DNA of 64,000 nt from contig NZ_CP012159.1 in assembly GCF_001189295.1 (NCBI RefSeq), positions 5,658,525 to 5,722,524 of the forward strand, in the 5' to 3' direction. The stretch is from Chondromyces crocatus. Its GTDB lineage: Bacteria; Myxococcota_A; Polyangia; Polyangiales; Polyangiaceae. Made by a program: the position numbers and the translations under genes. Shown here piece by piece: positions 9,060-18,703 of the stretch (the stretch's first letter is position 1; every line of letters begins with the position of its first letter). A model generated the notes under the pieces. The model made no database searches. It worked only from the letters and a program-made list of their open reading frames with translations, and was not told the DNA's origin.

Positions 9060-9716
9060 TCAGCTCGGGACGGCCGTGGTCCGCTGATCCTCGGTGCCGG
9101 CGGCTTCCAGGACGGCGCGCAGCTTGGCCACGATCAGGTCCAGGGCCACACGGTTGTTCCCGCCTTCCGGGATGATCAGATCTGCCCAGCGTTTCGACGG
9201 TTCCACGAACTGCAGGTGCATCGGGCGCACGGTCCGGTAGTACTGCTCGCGGATCGACTCGAAGCTGCGGCCCCGCTGCTCCATGTCCCTCCGGATCCGC
9301 CGGAAGACCCGGATGTCGGGATCGGTGTCGACGAAGATCTTCATGTCGAGCCGCTCTCGCACCCGCGGGTCGACGAGCACCAGGATCCCCTCGACGACGA
9401 CCACCGGCGCCGGCTCTGCCCGCCGTGTCTGGGTGTGTCGCCGGTGGCTCTTGAAGTCGTAGATGGGCATGTCGACCGGCTTGCCGTTCCGGAGCGCATC
9501 CACGTGCTCCAGGAACAGCTCGATCTCCAGCGCGTCCGGGTGATCGTAATTCACCTGAGCCCTGGCCTCGGGGCTCAGGTCTTCACGGTCCCGGTAGTAG
9601 GCGTCGAACTCCACCATCGCCACGCCCGATCCGGGCAGCGCCTCCGCGATGGTCCTGGCCACCGTGGTCTTGCCCGAGCCTGTCCCCCCGGCGATCCCGA
9701 CGACCAGCGCGCTCAT
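9060..9716 (-). CDS. udk: Uridine kinase
   Basis: The 218-residue protein matches bacterial uridine/cytidine kinases, which phosphorylate uridine or cytidine with a nucleoside triphosphate in pyrimidine salvage. The P-loop GGTGSGKTT is at residues 10-18. The family blocks DAYYRD, NYDHPDALE, PIYDFKSHRR, VVEGILVL and FVDTDPDIRVFRRIRRDMEQRGRS-type sequence follow in order. Length is normal for the family. The start at 9716 is supported by AAGGAG 8 bp upstream. The gene is divergent from greB with about 90 bp between starts. Confidence 0.95.
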   Translation of the reverse strand: MSALVVGIAGGTGSGKTTVARTIAEALPGSGVAMVEFDAYYRDREDLSPEARAQVNYDHPDALEIELFLEHVDALRNGKPVDMPIYDFKSHRRHTQTRRAEPAPVVVVEGILVLVDPRVRERLDMKIFVDTDPDIRVFRRIRRDMEQRGRSFESIREQYYRTVRPMHLQFVEPSKRWADLIIPEGGNNRVALDLIVAKLRAVLEAAGTEDQRTTAVPS

Positions 9717-9808
9717 GATCGCGGCTCCTTAGCACGACACCCCGCCCGTACGGGTGATGGATTCGACTTCCTCCTCGGCATAGTCTCGTTCCACCGCGTT
9801 CTCAGCCC

Positions 9809-10390
9809 ATGTCCAACCCGAATTACATCACCCCCGCCGGCGCCCGACGCCTCTCCGAGGAGCTCGGCCGCCTCCGATCCAAAGACCGCCCGCGCACCGT
9901 GCAGGAGGTCGCCGACGCTGCGGCCCAGGGCGATCGCTCCGAGAACGCCGAGTACATCTACGGCAAGCGGAAGCTGCGTGAGATCGACCGCCGCATGCGC
10001 TACCTGACCAAGCGCCTCGAGTCGGCGATGCTCGTCGACCCGGGGCAGCAGCGCGGGAACAAGGTCTTCTTCGGCGCCACCATCGACATCGAGGAAGAGA
10101 GCGGCGCCCGCCACACCTACCAGATCGTCGGAGAGGACGAGACCGACAGCAAATCCGGCAAGATCAGCTGGCGCTCTCCCGTGGGCCGCGCCCTGCTCGG
10201 CAAGACAGCAGGCGACGTGGTCGTGGTCAACCGACCCGTGGGCGACGTGGAACTCGAGATCCTCGCCGTTCGCTACATTCCGCAGGTGCTTCCACCGAGG
10301 CAGCCCGAACCCGAGGTGCCCGTGACCGCCGATCTCGACCTCTCCGACGACGACGACGACGACGACGACAGCGAGGACGACGCATCATGA
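9809..10390 (+). CDS. greB: Transcript cleavage factor GreB (GreA/GreB family) with long acidic tail
   Basis: Gre factors enter the RNA polymerase secondary channel and stimulate cleavage of backtracked RNA. The N-terminal coiled coil (about 1-75) carries the acidic tip (GDRSENAEY), followed by [18 protein letters not shown], a segment characteristic of GreB. The C-terminal FKBP-like domain includes [19 protein letters not shown]. The protein extends past the usual end with a Pro-rich linker and a tail of mainly Asp and Glu (about residues 175-194). No clear Shine-Dalgarno sequence precedes the ATG at 9809. The last four bases overlap the gloA start (ATGA), so translation of the two genes is probably coupled. 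Confidence 0.93.
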   Translation: MSNPNYITPAGARRLSEELGRLRSKDRPRTVQEVADAAAQGDRSENAEYIYGKRKLREIDRRMRYLTKRLESAMLVDPGQQRGNKVFFGATIDIEEESGARHTYQIVGEDETDSKSGKISWRSPVGRALLGKTAGDVVVVNRPVGDVELEILAVRYIPQVLPPRQPEPEVPVTADLDLSDDDDDDDDSEDDAS

Positions 10391-10788
10391 GAATCCTTCA
10401 CACCATGCTCCGCGTGGGCGATCTCGAACGCTCGATCGCCTTCTACCGAGACATCCTCGGGATGCAACTCATCTCCCGCAAGGACTACCCCGACGGCAAG
10501 TTCACCCTCTGCTTCCTCGGCTACGGCAAGAACCCCGAGCAAGCGGAGATCGAGCTCACCCACAACTGGGGCGTCGACAAGTACGAGCTGGGCAACGCCT
10601 ACGGTCACATCGCCCTCGGTGTCGACGACATCCACGGCGCCTGCGATCGCATCCGTCAGGCTGGCGGCAGGATCACCCGTGAGCCAGGCCCCATGAAGCA
10701 CGGCACCACCGTGATCGCCTTCGTCGAGGACCCGGACGGTTACAAGGTCGAGCTCATCGAAGAGAAGAGCCGTTCCGAGCGCCAGTAA
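10387..10788 (+). CDS. gloA: Lactoylglutathione lyase (glyoxalase I)
   Basis: The 133-residue protein is a single-domain glyoxalase I, which converts the hemithioacetal of methylglyoxal and glutathione to S-lactoylglutathione. All four metal ligands of the E. coli-type enzyme are visible: His near residue 5 (ILHTMLRV), Glu in AEIELTHNW, His in [11 protein letters not shown] and Glu in [10 protein letters not shown]. Length equals that of bacterial Ni-type enzymes. The start codon overlaps the greB stop by 4 bp, making a two-gene operon that links a transcription fidelity factor to methylglyoxal detoxification. The functional meaning of that pairing is not known. Confidence 0.95.
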   Translation: MRILHTMLRVGDLERSIAFYRDILGMQLISRKDYPDGKFTLCFLGYGKNPEQAEIELTHNWGVDKYELGNAYGHIALGVDDIHGACDRIRQAGGRITREPGPMKHGTTVIAFVEDPDGYKVELIEEKSRSERQ

Positions 10789-10881
10789 CTCGGCATGCCA
10801 GCCGCCGGTGCAGGTCGCCGGCGATGGCGTCCTCGCCTTCGGACTCACCCGAGGGGCGCGACGAAGGAAGAACGCCGACCA

Positions 10882-10913
10882 CAAAACGAAAGGCAGGGAA
10901 CCGTGTCCCTGCC
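10882..10913 (-). terminator. Intrinsic terminator of the minus-strand gene at 11019-12278
   Basis: GGCAGGGA and TCCCTGCC form a perfect 8-bp stem with a 6-base loop (10892-10913). On the minus strand it is followed by TTTCGTTTTGT (10882-10891). It lies about 105 bp beyond the stop of the minus-strand gene; the hairpin may also slow readthrough from gloA. Confidence 0.8.
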
Positions 10914-11018
10914 CTGGCTCGTGGATCCGGCACGTGAACGTGACGCGGACCCTCGCTTCATACCCGAGGAGTCACCAGCGCTCGGGATGGCTCGCCCGAG
11001 CGGAGGTGCCCCTCGGGT

Positions 11019-12278
11019 TCAATCACCCCCGAGGCGGAGTTGACCTTGAGTGACGGGAGCTGCCGTCGCCTCGGCGGGCTTCGTCTCTTGCGGCTTGGCG
11101 GCGGGCACGGGCTCCGCGGTCGCAGGCGTCGCGGGCTCAGCGACGACAGCATCCGGCGCTACCTGCTCGGCGTCGGCATGCGCGACGTCGGTCAGCGCTG
11201 CGTCTGCCGGCGAAGCAGCAGCCTCGTCGGCCCCTGCTCCCGCCGGCTCATCCCCGGCCTTCTCCGCGGCAGCTTTCTCGGCAGCAGCCTTCTCGGCAGC
11301 AGCCTTCTCCGCTGCGGCGGCTTTCTCTGCTGCGGCGGCCTTGCCACGCTTCGGCGCCGCCTTCTCGGTCGGCGCCTTCTCGGCGGGAGCCTTCTCCCCC
11401 TCGCTCTTCTCTCCAGCGCCCTGCTCGCCTTCAGCCTTCTCGGCTTCTGCGCTCTGCTCGGCGTCCTCGCTCTTCTCGGCGCCGCCCTCGGCCGCGCCCT
11501 CGGCAGCTCCGTCACCGCCCTTCGGCTTCCGGCCTCGCGGCTTCTGCAGCAGCGACGGCGCCAGCTCCCCCTCACCGCCATCGTGCCAGCGCAGGTACGC
11601 CGCTGCCCGTCGGCACTCCTCGTAGGCCTTCGCCACCAGGCTGATCGCTCGCGAGCGACGCTCTCCCGCGTCGGTGATCTTCGGCGCCTCGCCCGGGTTG
11701 TTGCCGACCATCACCAGCCGCAGCCCCAGCTCCCCGGCGCGCTCCAGCTCGGCGTCTTCGACGGCCGTCTTCGAACGGATCTTGTCCCACCCTTCGCGGA
11801 ACACCTCCACGAGTGCCGTCAGGTCCGCCCCCAGCTCGTTCTGCCCCGTCCCCTTGCGGATGGCGCCCACGCGCACCGGGTCGAGCAGCTTCCGGTAGGC
11901 CAGCGCCTCGGCGGCCACGAGCAACCCCTCGCGCAGCGCCTCCGCTTCCTCGGCGACCTTCTTGGGGTCCACCTCGGCGGCGGGCGTCGTGTACAACAGA
12001 TCGGCGTACCACGCGGCCAGCGCGTAATCCTCGAGCTGGTCCAGCGCATCGATCGGATGCTTCGGCAGGTTCTGAACGATCTCCTCGCGCAGCGCGCGCA
12101 GGTGCGGCAGCGCCGCGAGGACCGAGTTCACCGCGCGCGGCACCTCGACGTAAACGGTGACCAGCTCCTCGGGTGTGAGGGCGATCAGTTTGTCTTCCAC
12201 GCGACCGTAAGCCGTGTAGGCGGCGGCCGGTGAGATGGTGGAGGAGGGGGCGGACTGAGCTTTTGCGGGTCGAGCCAT
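11019..12278 (-). CDS. Hypothetical protein with Ala/Glu/Lys-repeat C-terminal half
   Basis: The 419-residue protein has an N-terminal alpha-helical part (about 1-230), with IALTPEELVTVYVEVPRAVNS near the start and ERRSRAISLVAKAYEECRRA near its end. A long low-complexity tail follows, built from AEKAA-type repeats (about 270-345), then a Pro/Ala/Glu-rich stretch ending QLRLGGD. Many myxobacterial proteins share this helical-head, charged-tail design, but I cannot assign a function. There is no signal peptide or membrane segment. The ATG at 12278 has GGAG unusually far upstream. The tail is coded by 15-bp DNA repeats at about 11265-11345, prone to length change. Confidence 0.72.
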   Translation of the reverse strand: MARPAKAQSAPSSTISPAAAYTAYGRVEDKLIALTPEELVTVYVEVPRAVNSVLAALPHLRALREEIVQNLPKHPIDALDQLEDYALAAWYADLLYTTPAAEVDPKKVAEEAEALREGLLVAAEALAYRKLLDPVRVGAIRKGTGQNELGADLTALVEVFREGWDKIRSKTAVEDAELERAGELGLRLVMVGNNPGEAPKITDAGERRSRAISLVAKAYEECRRAAAYLRWHDGGEGELAPSLLQKPRGRKPKGGDGAAEGAAEGGAEKSEDAEQSAEAEKAEGEQGAGEKSEGEKAPAEKAPTEKAAPKRGKAAAAEKAAAAEKAAAEKAAAEKAAAEKAGDEPAGAGADEAAASPADAALTDVAHADAEQVAPDAVVAEPATPATAEPVPAAKPQETKPAEATAAPVTQGQLRLGGD

Positions 12279-12362
12279 GACTGTATCTGGGATCTCCGAA
12301 GGGCGCGCAGGGTGCCAGACGGTGCTCAGGTGTTCAAGGGGGCGCTCTGCCTACACCACGAT

Positions 12363-13712
12363 TCAACGCCGCCGGGCGAGCTGAATTGCCTTTGCGATCC
12401 CTGCCTGCAAATTGCTGCATGTCGCGAGACCGTTCAGATCACTCCCGCAGAGCGTGAGCGCCTGGGCCACCTCCGGTGCAATGCCCGTCAAGATCACCGT
12501 CGCGCCGAGCAGGCGCACCGCGCGGGCCATGCGGGTCAGCCCGGCGATGCTCCCCTCCTCGACATGCCGCATTCCGGTCAGATCCAGGATCACCGCCTCG
12601 GCCCCGCGCGCCACCGTCCCTTGCAGCAGCGCCTCCTGCGCCCGTGCGAGCCGCTCCACGCGCAGATCCCCCACGATGGGCATGACCAGCACCCGATCGT
12701 GCACCGGCAAGATTGGCGCCTCCAGCGCGCGCAGCATCTCCTCCTGACCTCGCGCGTACTCCGCTTGCACCACCCCGCGCTCGAGCTCCTCGCGTGTCCA
12801 CCTTCCCTCGATGGCCGCCCCCAGCAGCCCGGCCGCCGCGCGCAGCGCCTCCAGCTCGGGCAGCGTCCAGGCCCGCTCCGACGTGCACTCGTCCACCCCG
12901 AGCGCCCCCCACCAGAGCTTCCCCGCGTAGACCGGTACCAGTGCCAGCGCGAGCACCCCGTTCACCGACAGCGCGCTCCGCAGCGGCTCGGGCATCGAGC
13001 GCACCACCCCTTGCACGAGGTGACCGCCCTCGAACAGCTCCACCCAGTCCGTCATCCCCAGCGCGTCGACGTCCACCTCCTGCCACGCCGGATCGTCGAG
13101 CTGCCCGCTCAGCCCTGCCGTCACCCACTCGTAGCGATGGCGGAACACCTCGCCCCCGTGCCTTCCGGTCGAGCGCTCGAACACGTACACCCGGCTCACC
13201 GACAGCGCCTCCCCGAGCCGCCGAAGCACCTCCTGGATGCGAGTCTCCCAGGGGGAGCCATCCAGGAAGCGCGACGCCGCGAAGTGCACCGCGTGCAGCA
13301 CGGCCTGGTAGCTCATCGCCGTGCCCTCCGGATCCATCCGCTCCGACACGTCCTCCTTCTCGATCAGCACCCCCCGCTGCGTCCCGTGACCGTGCGGCAT
13401 CACCCGGGTGTGGATCCACCACCGCTCTCCACCGCCCTCGTGCCGCGACATCCGCTCGCTGCGCACCCCTTGCATCGCCGCATCGATCGCCCCCTCGTCG
13501 TCCGTGCCCGCTCCCACCGCATCGCCCACGCACACCCCGTACGGCCGACCGATCTGGAACTCCTCGCCTGCGGCTGTCGTCCCGTTCTGGAACGTCGAGC
13601 GCCACGCCTCGTTCAGGTGGACGATGACCCTGTCGGCGTCGAGCAAGGCCACCGGCGTGGAGAGCGCGTCCAGCACCGTGCGCACCGGCTCGTCGACCAG
13701 TGATTCCATCAT
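12363..13712 (-). CDS. PAS-GAF-STAS sensor protein (RsbR-like)
   Basis: Three domains can be read in order over 449 residues: a PAS-like domain (about 10-125; ALLDADRVIVHLNEAW), a GAF domain (about 135-305; RVYVFERSTGRHGGEVFRHRY-type region, then LALVPVYAGKLWWGALGVDE) and a C-terminal STAS domain (about 330-445; AVILDLTGMRHVEEGSIAGL). Such combinations act as sensory co-antagonists in partner-switching pathways, where a kinase phosphorylates the STAS Ser/Thr; a Ser is present at the expected loop (EEGS). No kinase or phosphatase partner is adjacent, so the pathway is unknown. The protein appears cytoplasmic. The ATG at 13712 is followed directly by a second ATG. Confidence 0.82.
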   Translation of the reverse strand: MMESLVDEPVRTVLDALSTPVALLDADRVIVHLNEAWRSTFQNGTTAAGEEFQIGRPYGVCVGDAVGAGTDDEGAIDAAMQGVRSERMSRHEGGGERWWIHTRVMPHGHGTQRGVLIEKEDVSERMDPEGTAMSYQAVLHAVHFAASRFLDGSPWETRIQEVLRRLGEALSVSRVYVFERSTGRHGGEVFRHRYEWVTAGLSGQLDDPAWQEVDVDALGMTDWVELFEGGHLVQGVVRSMPEPLRSALSVNGVLALALVPVYAGKLWWGALGVDECTSERAWTLPELEALRAAAGLLGAAIEGRWTREELERGVVQAEYARGQEEMLRALEAPILPVHDRVLVMPIVGDLRVERLARAQEALLQGTVARGAEAVILDLTGMRHVEEGSIAGLTRMARAVRLLGATVILTGIAPEVAQALTLCGSDLNGLATCSNLQAGIAKAIQLARRR

Positions 13713-13850
13713 GCCGCCGATTGTCTGGCCGCCGACGCCGGCTTGTCACGTGGCACCCGACACGGCGCCCGACGTGAGCCATCCCCCTGCGCTCCGGTGA
13801 CCGTCACCTTGTCCAGCGCCCCCCCTCGGGGGTAGATCGCCGCACCCGGA

Positions 13851-13922
13851 CGGCGTCCGCGGCGAGCGCCCGGACACCCTCCGTGGCGAGCGCCCCGACG
13901 TCGTTCGCGGCGAGGAGGAGCC
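13851..13922 (+). repeat. Three 24-bp tandem units ending at the menB start codon
   Basis: Units at 13851-13874, 13875-13898 and 13899-13922 share the core TCCGCGGCGAGCGCC (with substitutions). The third unit has changed to GGCGAGGAGG and supplies the menB ribosome-binding site. The array ends exactly at the ATG. Confidence 0.75.
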
Positions 13923-14903
<981 letters not shown>

Positions 14904-14924
14904 CGGCGCGAGGCGGTCCCACCC

Positions 14925-16877
14925 TCACGGCGAATGGCGCAGCAGCGCCCCTTGGCGTCCCACCGCCCAGACATCGCTCGCCGACGTCCCCCACATCGCC
15001 AGGACCGACAGCGACGACGGGAACCCCATCCCCGTCCACCCCGTGCCATCGCCGCGGAGCACCTGCCCCAGCGTCGTCGCGACGAACAGATCGTTCGGCC
15101 CCGCCACCCAGAGCGCCCAGCACCCCACGGCCTGCGCGCCCCCGACCTGCACCGCCGTCCCGCCCGAGATCTCGTACACGTGCTGCCCCGCGCAAGCGTA
15201 CACGTGCTGCGCGTCGGCCCCGTGCACCGCCCGCACGTCGGACAGGTACACGGTGCTCGACTGCCCGCCCTCCACCCGCCGGATCCCCTCCGCGTAGGCC
15301 AGGTAGTGAACGCCGCCACCCGGCGAGTACACCCCGCGGTCTCCGCCGCTGCCGACCGACGTCCAGCCCGACGCGCTCCGGACGGCCCCCAGCGTGTTGC
15401 CGAAGCCGTTCAAGCCAGCGACGATCATCGCCTCGCTGCTCACGGCGAACACCTTGCTCACCTCGTAGCCGCTCGACGGACTGAAATCGACGTCCTCATA
15501 GGTCCACATCCCGCCCACGAGCCGCCCGATCCTGGACCCGGGCGCCCCGATCACCACCTGACCCGGACCGTACCCGTGCACCGAGAACGCCTGCGGCCCC
15601 TCGACGAACGAGCCCGCCGTGATCTCCAGGAGCGGCTGCGATCCCGGCAGTGAGAACGCCGGCGGCTCGTAGCCTGCCGCGAACACGTGCCCTGGTGCGT
15701 CGGTCCACACGCTCCGGAAATCCTGCGTACGCGACCGGTAGCCCCCCGTGGACGCCACCTGCCCGGCGCCGAGCAGCCACACCGTGCCCCCGTCGCTCAC
15801 CGCATGGAACGGCTGCTGGTTCCAGTCCAGCTCCTCCAGCAGCGTCCAGCCACCCGGCCCGAGCGCGTACCGGCGCGGTAGAGCGAGGGCCTCCTTCCCC
15901 CACACCACCGCCCCGCCCGAGCCTCTCTCGAAGCGGAACAGGTTGCACCCCGTGCACACCGGCAGCGCCTCCCACGTCCCGACCCCGGTGCGCATGTGGG
16001 ACGTGTCGTTGCGGAGCAGCACGGGCCCCATCGGCGTCATCGCGCCCGCATTCGACGGCCCCGTGTAGTCCGAAGCCCACGACGTCCCGTTCCAGCGCAT
16101 CACCACGTTCGGCGTCACCACCAGCAGATCGTCTGCGCTCTCGCCGAAGATCGCGTGCACCGTCGTGAAGTCGAACGGCGTCTGCCCCAGTGACACCCAC
16201 GTGTTCCCTTGCAGCGCGAGCAGCGCCCTCCCGCCCGTCGCCACCACCACCCCTGACGTGGTGATCCCGACCGCGCGCAGCGTATCGGTCACCCCGGTGA
16301 CCATCGGGGTGATGGTCGACCCCTCGATCGCGATCACCGTCCCGCCAGAGCCCACCGCATACGACGTGCCCGAGGGCAACGTGACCACGTCGTTGAGCGT
16401 CGCCGACGTGCCGCTCGAGAGCAGCTCCCACCCCGCAGCGCCTCGCGTCCAGACCCCACCCGCCTGCCCGACCAGCAGCACATCGCCTGTGCCCCGTGAG
16501 GTGATCGCCAGAGGGGTGTGCTGAAACGCCTCCGGGTTCATCCATCGCCACGTTCCCTGAGCGCTGCCGCCTCCAGCGCCCCCCTCACCACCCGACCCGC
16601 CATCGCCGCCGGCGCCCGCGTCTCCACCATCCCCTCCCGCCCCGCCGCCGCCCCCCTGACCACCGCTGCCGCCCGCCCCGCCTTCTCCGGGTGCAGCACC
16701 ACCGACCCCGTCGCCCCCGCCACCTCCAGCGCCCCCGTCGCCAGCGCTCGCTCCGGTGCCCCCCGTGCCTGCGCTGGTCGTCGTCCCGCTCGGAGCAGGG
16801 CGGTCTTCCGAGCAGCCGAGGCCCTGGAGCAAGGTCAGCGAGACGAGGCCCGTGGCGAGGTGACGAAGCGGAGGCAT
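14925..16877 (-). CDS. Gly-rich surface lipoprotein with propeller-like C-terminal region
   Basis: The 650-residue protein starts with a lipoprotein signal (LVSLTLLQGLGC). A flexible Gly/Ala/Ser/Asp-rich linker of about 75 residues follows, then about 540 residues of repeated short beta motifs, such as GTSATLNDVVTLPSGTSYAVG, GITTSGVVVATGG and FGESADDLLVVT. These recur with a spacing typical of beta-propeller or 'photosystem II stability-like' repeats; the last ones (GTSASDVWAVGRQGALLRHS) are the commonest myxobacterial form. It is probably exposed at the outer membrane; ligand unknown. The ATG at 16877 gives a normal signal peptide, while the longer open frame to 17048 does not. It is divergent from the first LamG-like lipoprotein gene, 272 bp apart. 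Confidence 0.8.
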   Translation of the reverse strand: MPPLRHLATGLVSLTLLQGLGCSEDRPAPSGTTTSAGTGGTGASAGDGGAGGGGGDGVGGAAPGEGGAGGSGGQGGGGGAGGDGGDAGAGGDGGSGGEGGAGGGSAQGTWRWMNPEAFQHTPLAITSRGTGDVLLVGQAGGVWTRGAAGWELLSSGTSATLNDVVTLPSGTSYAVGSGGTVIAIEGSTITPMVTGVTDTLRAVGITTSGVVVATGGRALLALQGNTWVSLGQTPFDFTTVHAIFGESADDLLVVTPNVVMRWNGTSWASDYTGPSNAGAMTPMGPVLLRNDTSHMRTGVGTWEALPVCTGCNLFRFERGSGGAVVWGKEALALPRRYALGPGGWTLLEELDWNQQPFHAVSDGGTVWLLGAGQVASTGGYRSRTQDFRSVWTDAPGHVFAAGYEPPAFSLPGSQPLLEITAGSFVEGPQAFSVHGYGPGQVVIGAPGSRIGRLVGGMWTYEDVDFSPSSGYEVSKVFAVSSEAMIVAGLNGFGNTLGAVRSASGWTSVGSGGDRGVYSPGGGVHYLAYAEGIRRVEGGQSSTVYLSDVRAVHGADAQHVYACAGQHVYEISGGTAVQVGGAQAVGCWALWVAGPNDLFVATTLGQVLRGDGTGWTGMGFPSSLSVLAMWGTSASDVWAVGRQGALLRHSP

Positions 16878-17149
16878 CCCAGGATCCGTGGTCACCCACG
16901 CAGCTCTGTCAAGCATTCCCTGGGGAGCGGAACCGTGCACCCTCATCGACGATCCACTGCGCTCGACCCTCTCGAACCCGCATGGCGAGCACGCTGGACG
17001 CACGCTCCATCGATCCTCTGGCGCGTCTCCCTGGTAGCCTGTCCACATGGCCCGATGCGCGTTCGACCTGGTCGCGACACAGGGCCACGCGAGGGTGACG
17101 TGGTGAGACGCGGGTGCGCCGTGCGACGCGCGAGCGTCTGGAGGCGTGG

Positions 17150-18310
17150 ATGTCGGTGATGGGCACGCGGTGGCAGGGCACGACGGCCCTCCTGTTCTGC
17201 GGCATGGGTTTCCTCAGCGCGGCGTGCAGCGCCCTGAGCGGCCTCGACGACTTCGAGATCGGCTCGGGCGCCGGCGCTGGCAGCGTCACCGGCACCGCCG
17301 GGAGTGGCCCGGGGGGTCAAGGCGGGGCAGGAGCCTCCGGCGGCAACGGCGGCGTGGTGGTCTCCAGCGGCGGGGAAGGTGGCAACGGCGGCCACGGACC
17401 CTGCCAACCCGGCACCACGAGGTCCTGCTACACCGGCCCGACCGGCACCGAGGGCGTGGGCGTCTGCCGGGTGGGTGTCAGCACCTGCACGGACGAGAGG
17501 ACCTGGGGTGAGTGCGAGGGCGAGATCACCCCGAGCCCCGAGCTGATCTTCAACGACCTGGACGACGACTGCGGCGGCACCACCCTCGTCGATGGCGATC
17601 TCCTGGTCCGCTACCTCATCAACGAGGCGGCCACCGGGCTGGGAGCCGGGCAGCTCTTCGACTCGGCCAGCAACCCGATGAACCTCGCGCTCGATACCGG
17701 AGGTGCCGCGCTGTTCTTCACGGAGCCCAGCCCCGGCCAGCGAGGCCTGCGCTGGCCCACGCGCGCCACCAACGCCATGGCGTGGGCCCACCTCACGGGC
17801 GGCAAGATCCAGCAGCGCCTCGGCTCGCAGAAGGCCGCCACACTGGAGTTCGTGCTCGACGTCGACGGCACCGACGCGAACATGACCCTGTTCTTCATCG
17901 GCACCGACGCCCTCGACTTCTCCGCCGACCGCCTCTCGGTGAGGTTCAACGAGCTGGAAGAGCCTCGCCTCTACGTGAACGGCAGCATGGTCGGCCAGCT
18001 CCCCATCAACATGAACACCACCGGGCGAAGCGTCCTGCAGATCGCGATCGACACCACGCAGGAGACCGCCAGCAACCGGCGCCGATTCTACCTCGACGGC
18101 ATCCTGCAGGAGGCGAAGGGCACCCCTCCCGCGCGTGACACGATGTTCGACCTGGCATCGAGCGTGGTGTTCCTCCTGGGGAACGCCGGCCAGGGCCTCC
18201 GCTCCCCCGAGGCAACCTTGCACTACGCAGCCATCTACACGCGCGCACTGTCATCGTTGGAGCTGCGCAACAACGCGACCGCCCTCCTCGCCAACGACGA
18301 CGCCCCCTGA
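17150..18310 (+). CDS. LamG-like lipoprotein, paralog A1
   Basis: This is the first of seven paralogs in the window. The lipobox is FLSAAC, followed by SALSGLDDFEIG, the class A N-terminus. A Gly-rich linker (about 40-80) comes next, then a Cys motif (SCYTGPTGTEGVGVC, then WGECEGEITP and LDDDCGG) resembling MopE-type metal-binding repeats. The conserved LLVRYLINEA strand leads into a C-terminal concanavalin/LamG-like domain (about 190-385) ending YTRALSSLELRNNATALLANDD. The protein is probably anchored in the outer membrane and may bind glycans; this is inferred from fold only. The ATG at 17150 is behind GGAGG with 5-bp spacing. The protein is 386 residues. Confidence 0.82.
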   Translation: MSVMGTRWQGTTALLFCGMGFLSAACSALSGLDDFEIGSGAGAGSVTGTAGSGPGGQGGAGASGGNGGVVVSSGGEGGNGGHGPCQPGTTRSCYTGPTGTEGVGVCRVGVSTCTDERTWGECEGEITPSPELIFNDLDDDCGGTTLVDGDLLVRYLINEAATGLGAGQLFDSASNPMNLALDTGGAALFFTEPSPGQRGLRWPTRATNAMAWAHLTGGKIQQRLGSQKAATLEFVLDVDGTDANMTLFFIGTDALDFSADRLSVRFNELEEPRLYVNGSMVGQLPINMNTTGRSVLQIAIDTTQETASNRRRFYLDGILQEAKGTPPARDTMFDLASSVVFLLGNAGQGLRSPEATLHYAAIYTRALSSLELRNNATALLANDDAP

Positions 18311-18412
18311 CGGATCGCGGACCGTGACCACCAGCCCTCGCGACCGGACACCACCTCCTGCGTTATCGTGACCGATGGACCCCTGCGCCCTGGGGCGCTC
18401 GGTCCATGTGGG

Positions 18413-18696
18413 GAGATGCGCTGATGGAGACGAGGCGCTGCTGGAGACGAGGCGCTGCTGGAGACGAGGCGCTGATGGAGACGAGGTGCTCGGTGCTCGT
18501 GGAGAAGAGGCGCTTGTGAAGAAGAGGCGCTCGGTGCTCGTGGAGAAGAGGCGCTCGGTGCTCGTGGAGAAGACTCTCGGCGCTCGCGGAGACGAGGCGC
18601 TCGGTGCTCGTGGAGACGAGGCGCTCGTAGAGACAATGCGCTCGGTGCTCGTGGAGAAGAGACCCTCGTGAAGAAGAGGCGTTCGGTGCTCGTGGA
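18413..18696 (+). repeat. Degenerate 17/24-bp tandem repeats in the leader of lipoprotein A2
   Basis: About twelve head-to-tail units alternate between 17 bp (GACGAGGCGCTGCTGGA) and 24 bp, the same unit with an extra GGTGCTC. Each unit ends in GTGGAG or CTGGAG. The last one, at 18673-18696, runs into the GGAGG ribosome site of the gene at 18704. No spacers separate the units. Confidence 0.85.
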
Positions 18697-18703
18697 GGAA
18701 GTG

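Noticed and set aside
6980-9175. Long plus-strand open frame of 731 codons
   Set aside because: It is antisense to the acyl-CoA dehydrogenase, an effect of high third-position GC; no family similarity.
18375-18671. Plus- and minus-strand open frames across the A2 leader repeats
   Set aside because: They derive from the 17/24-bp repeats. Codon pattern and composition are repeat-driven and no start signal exists.
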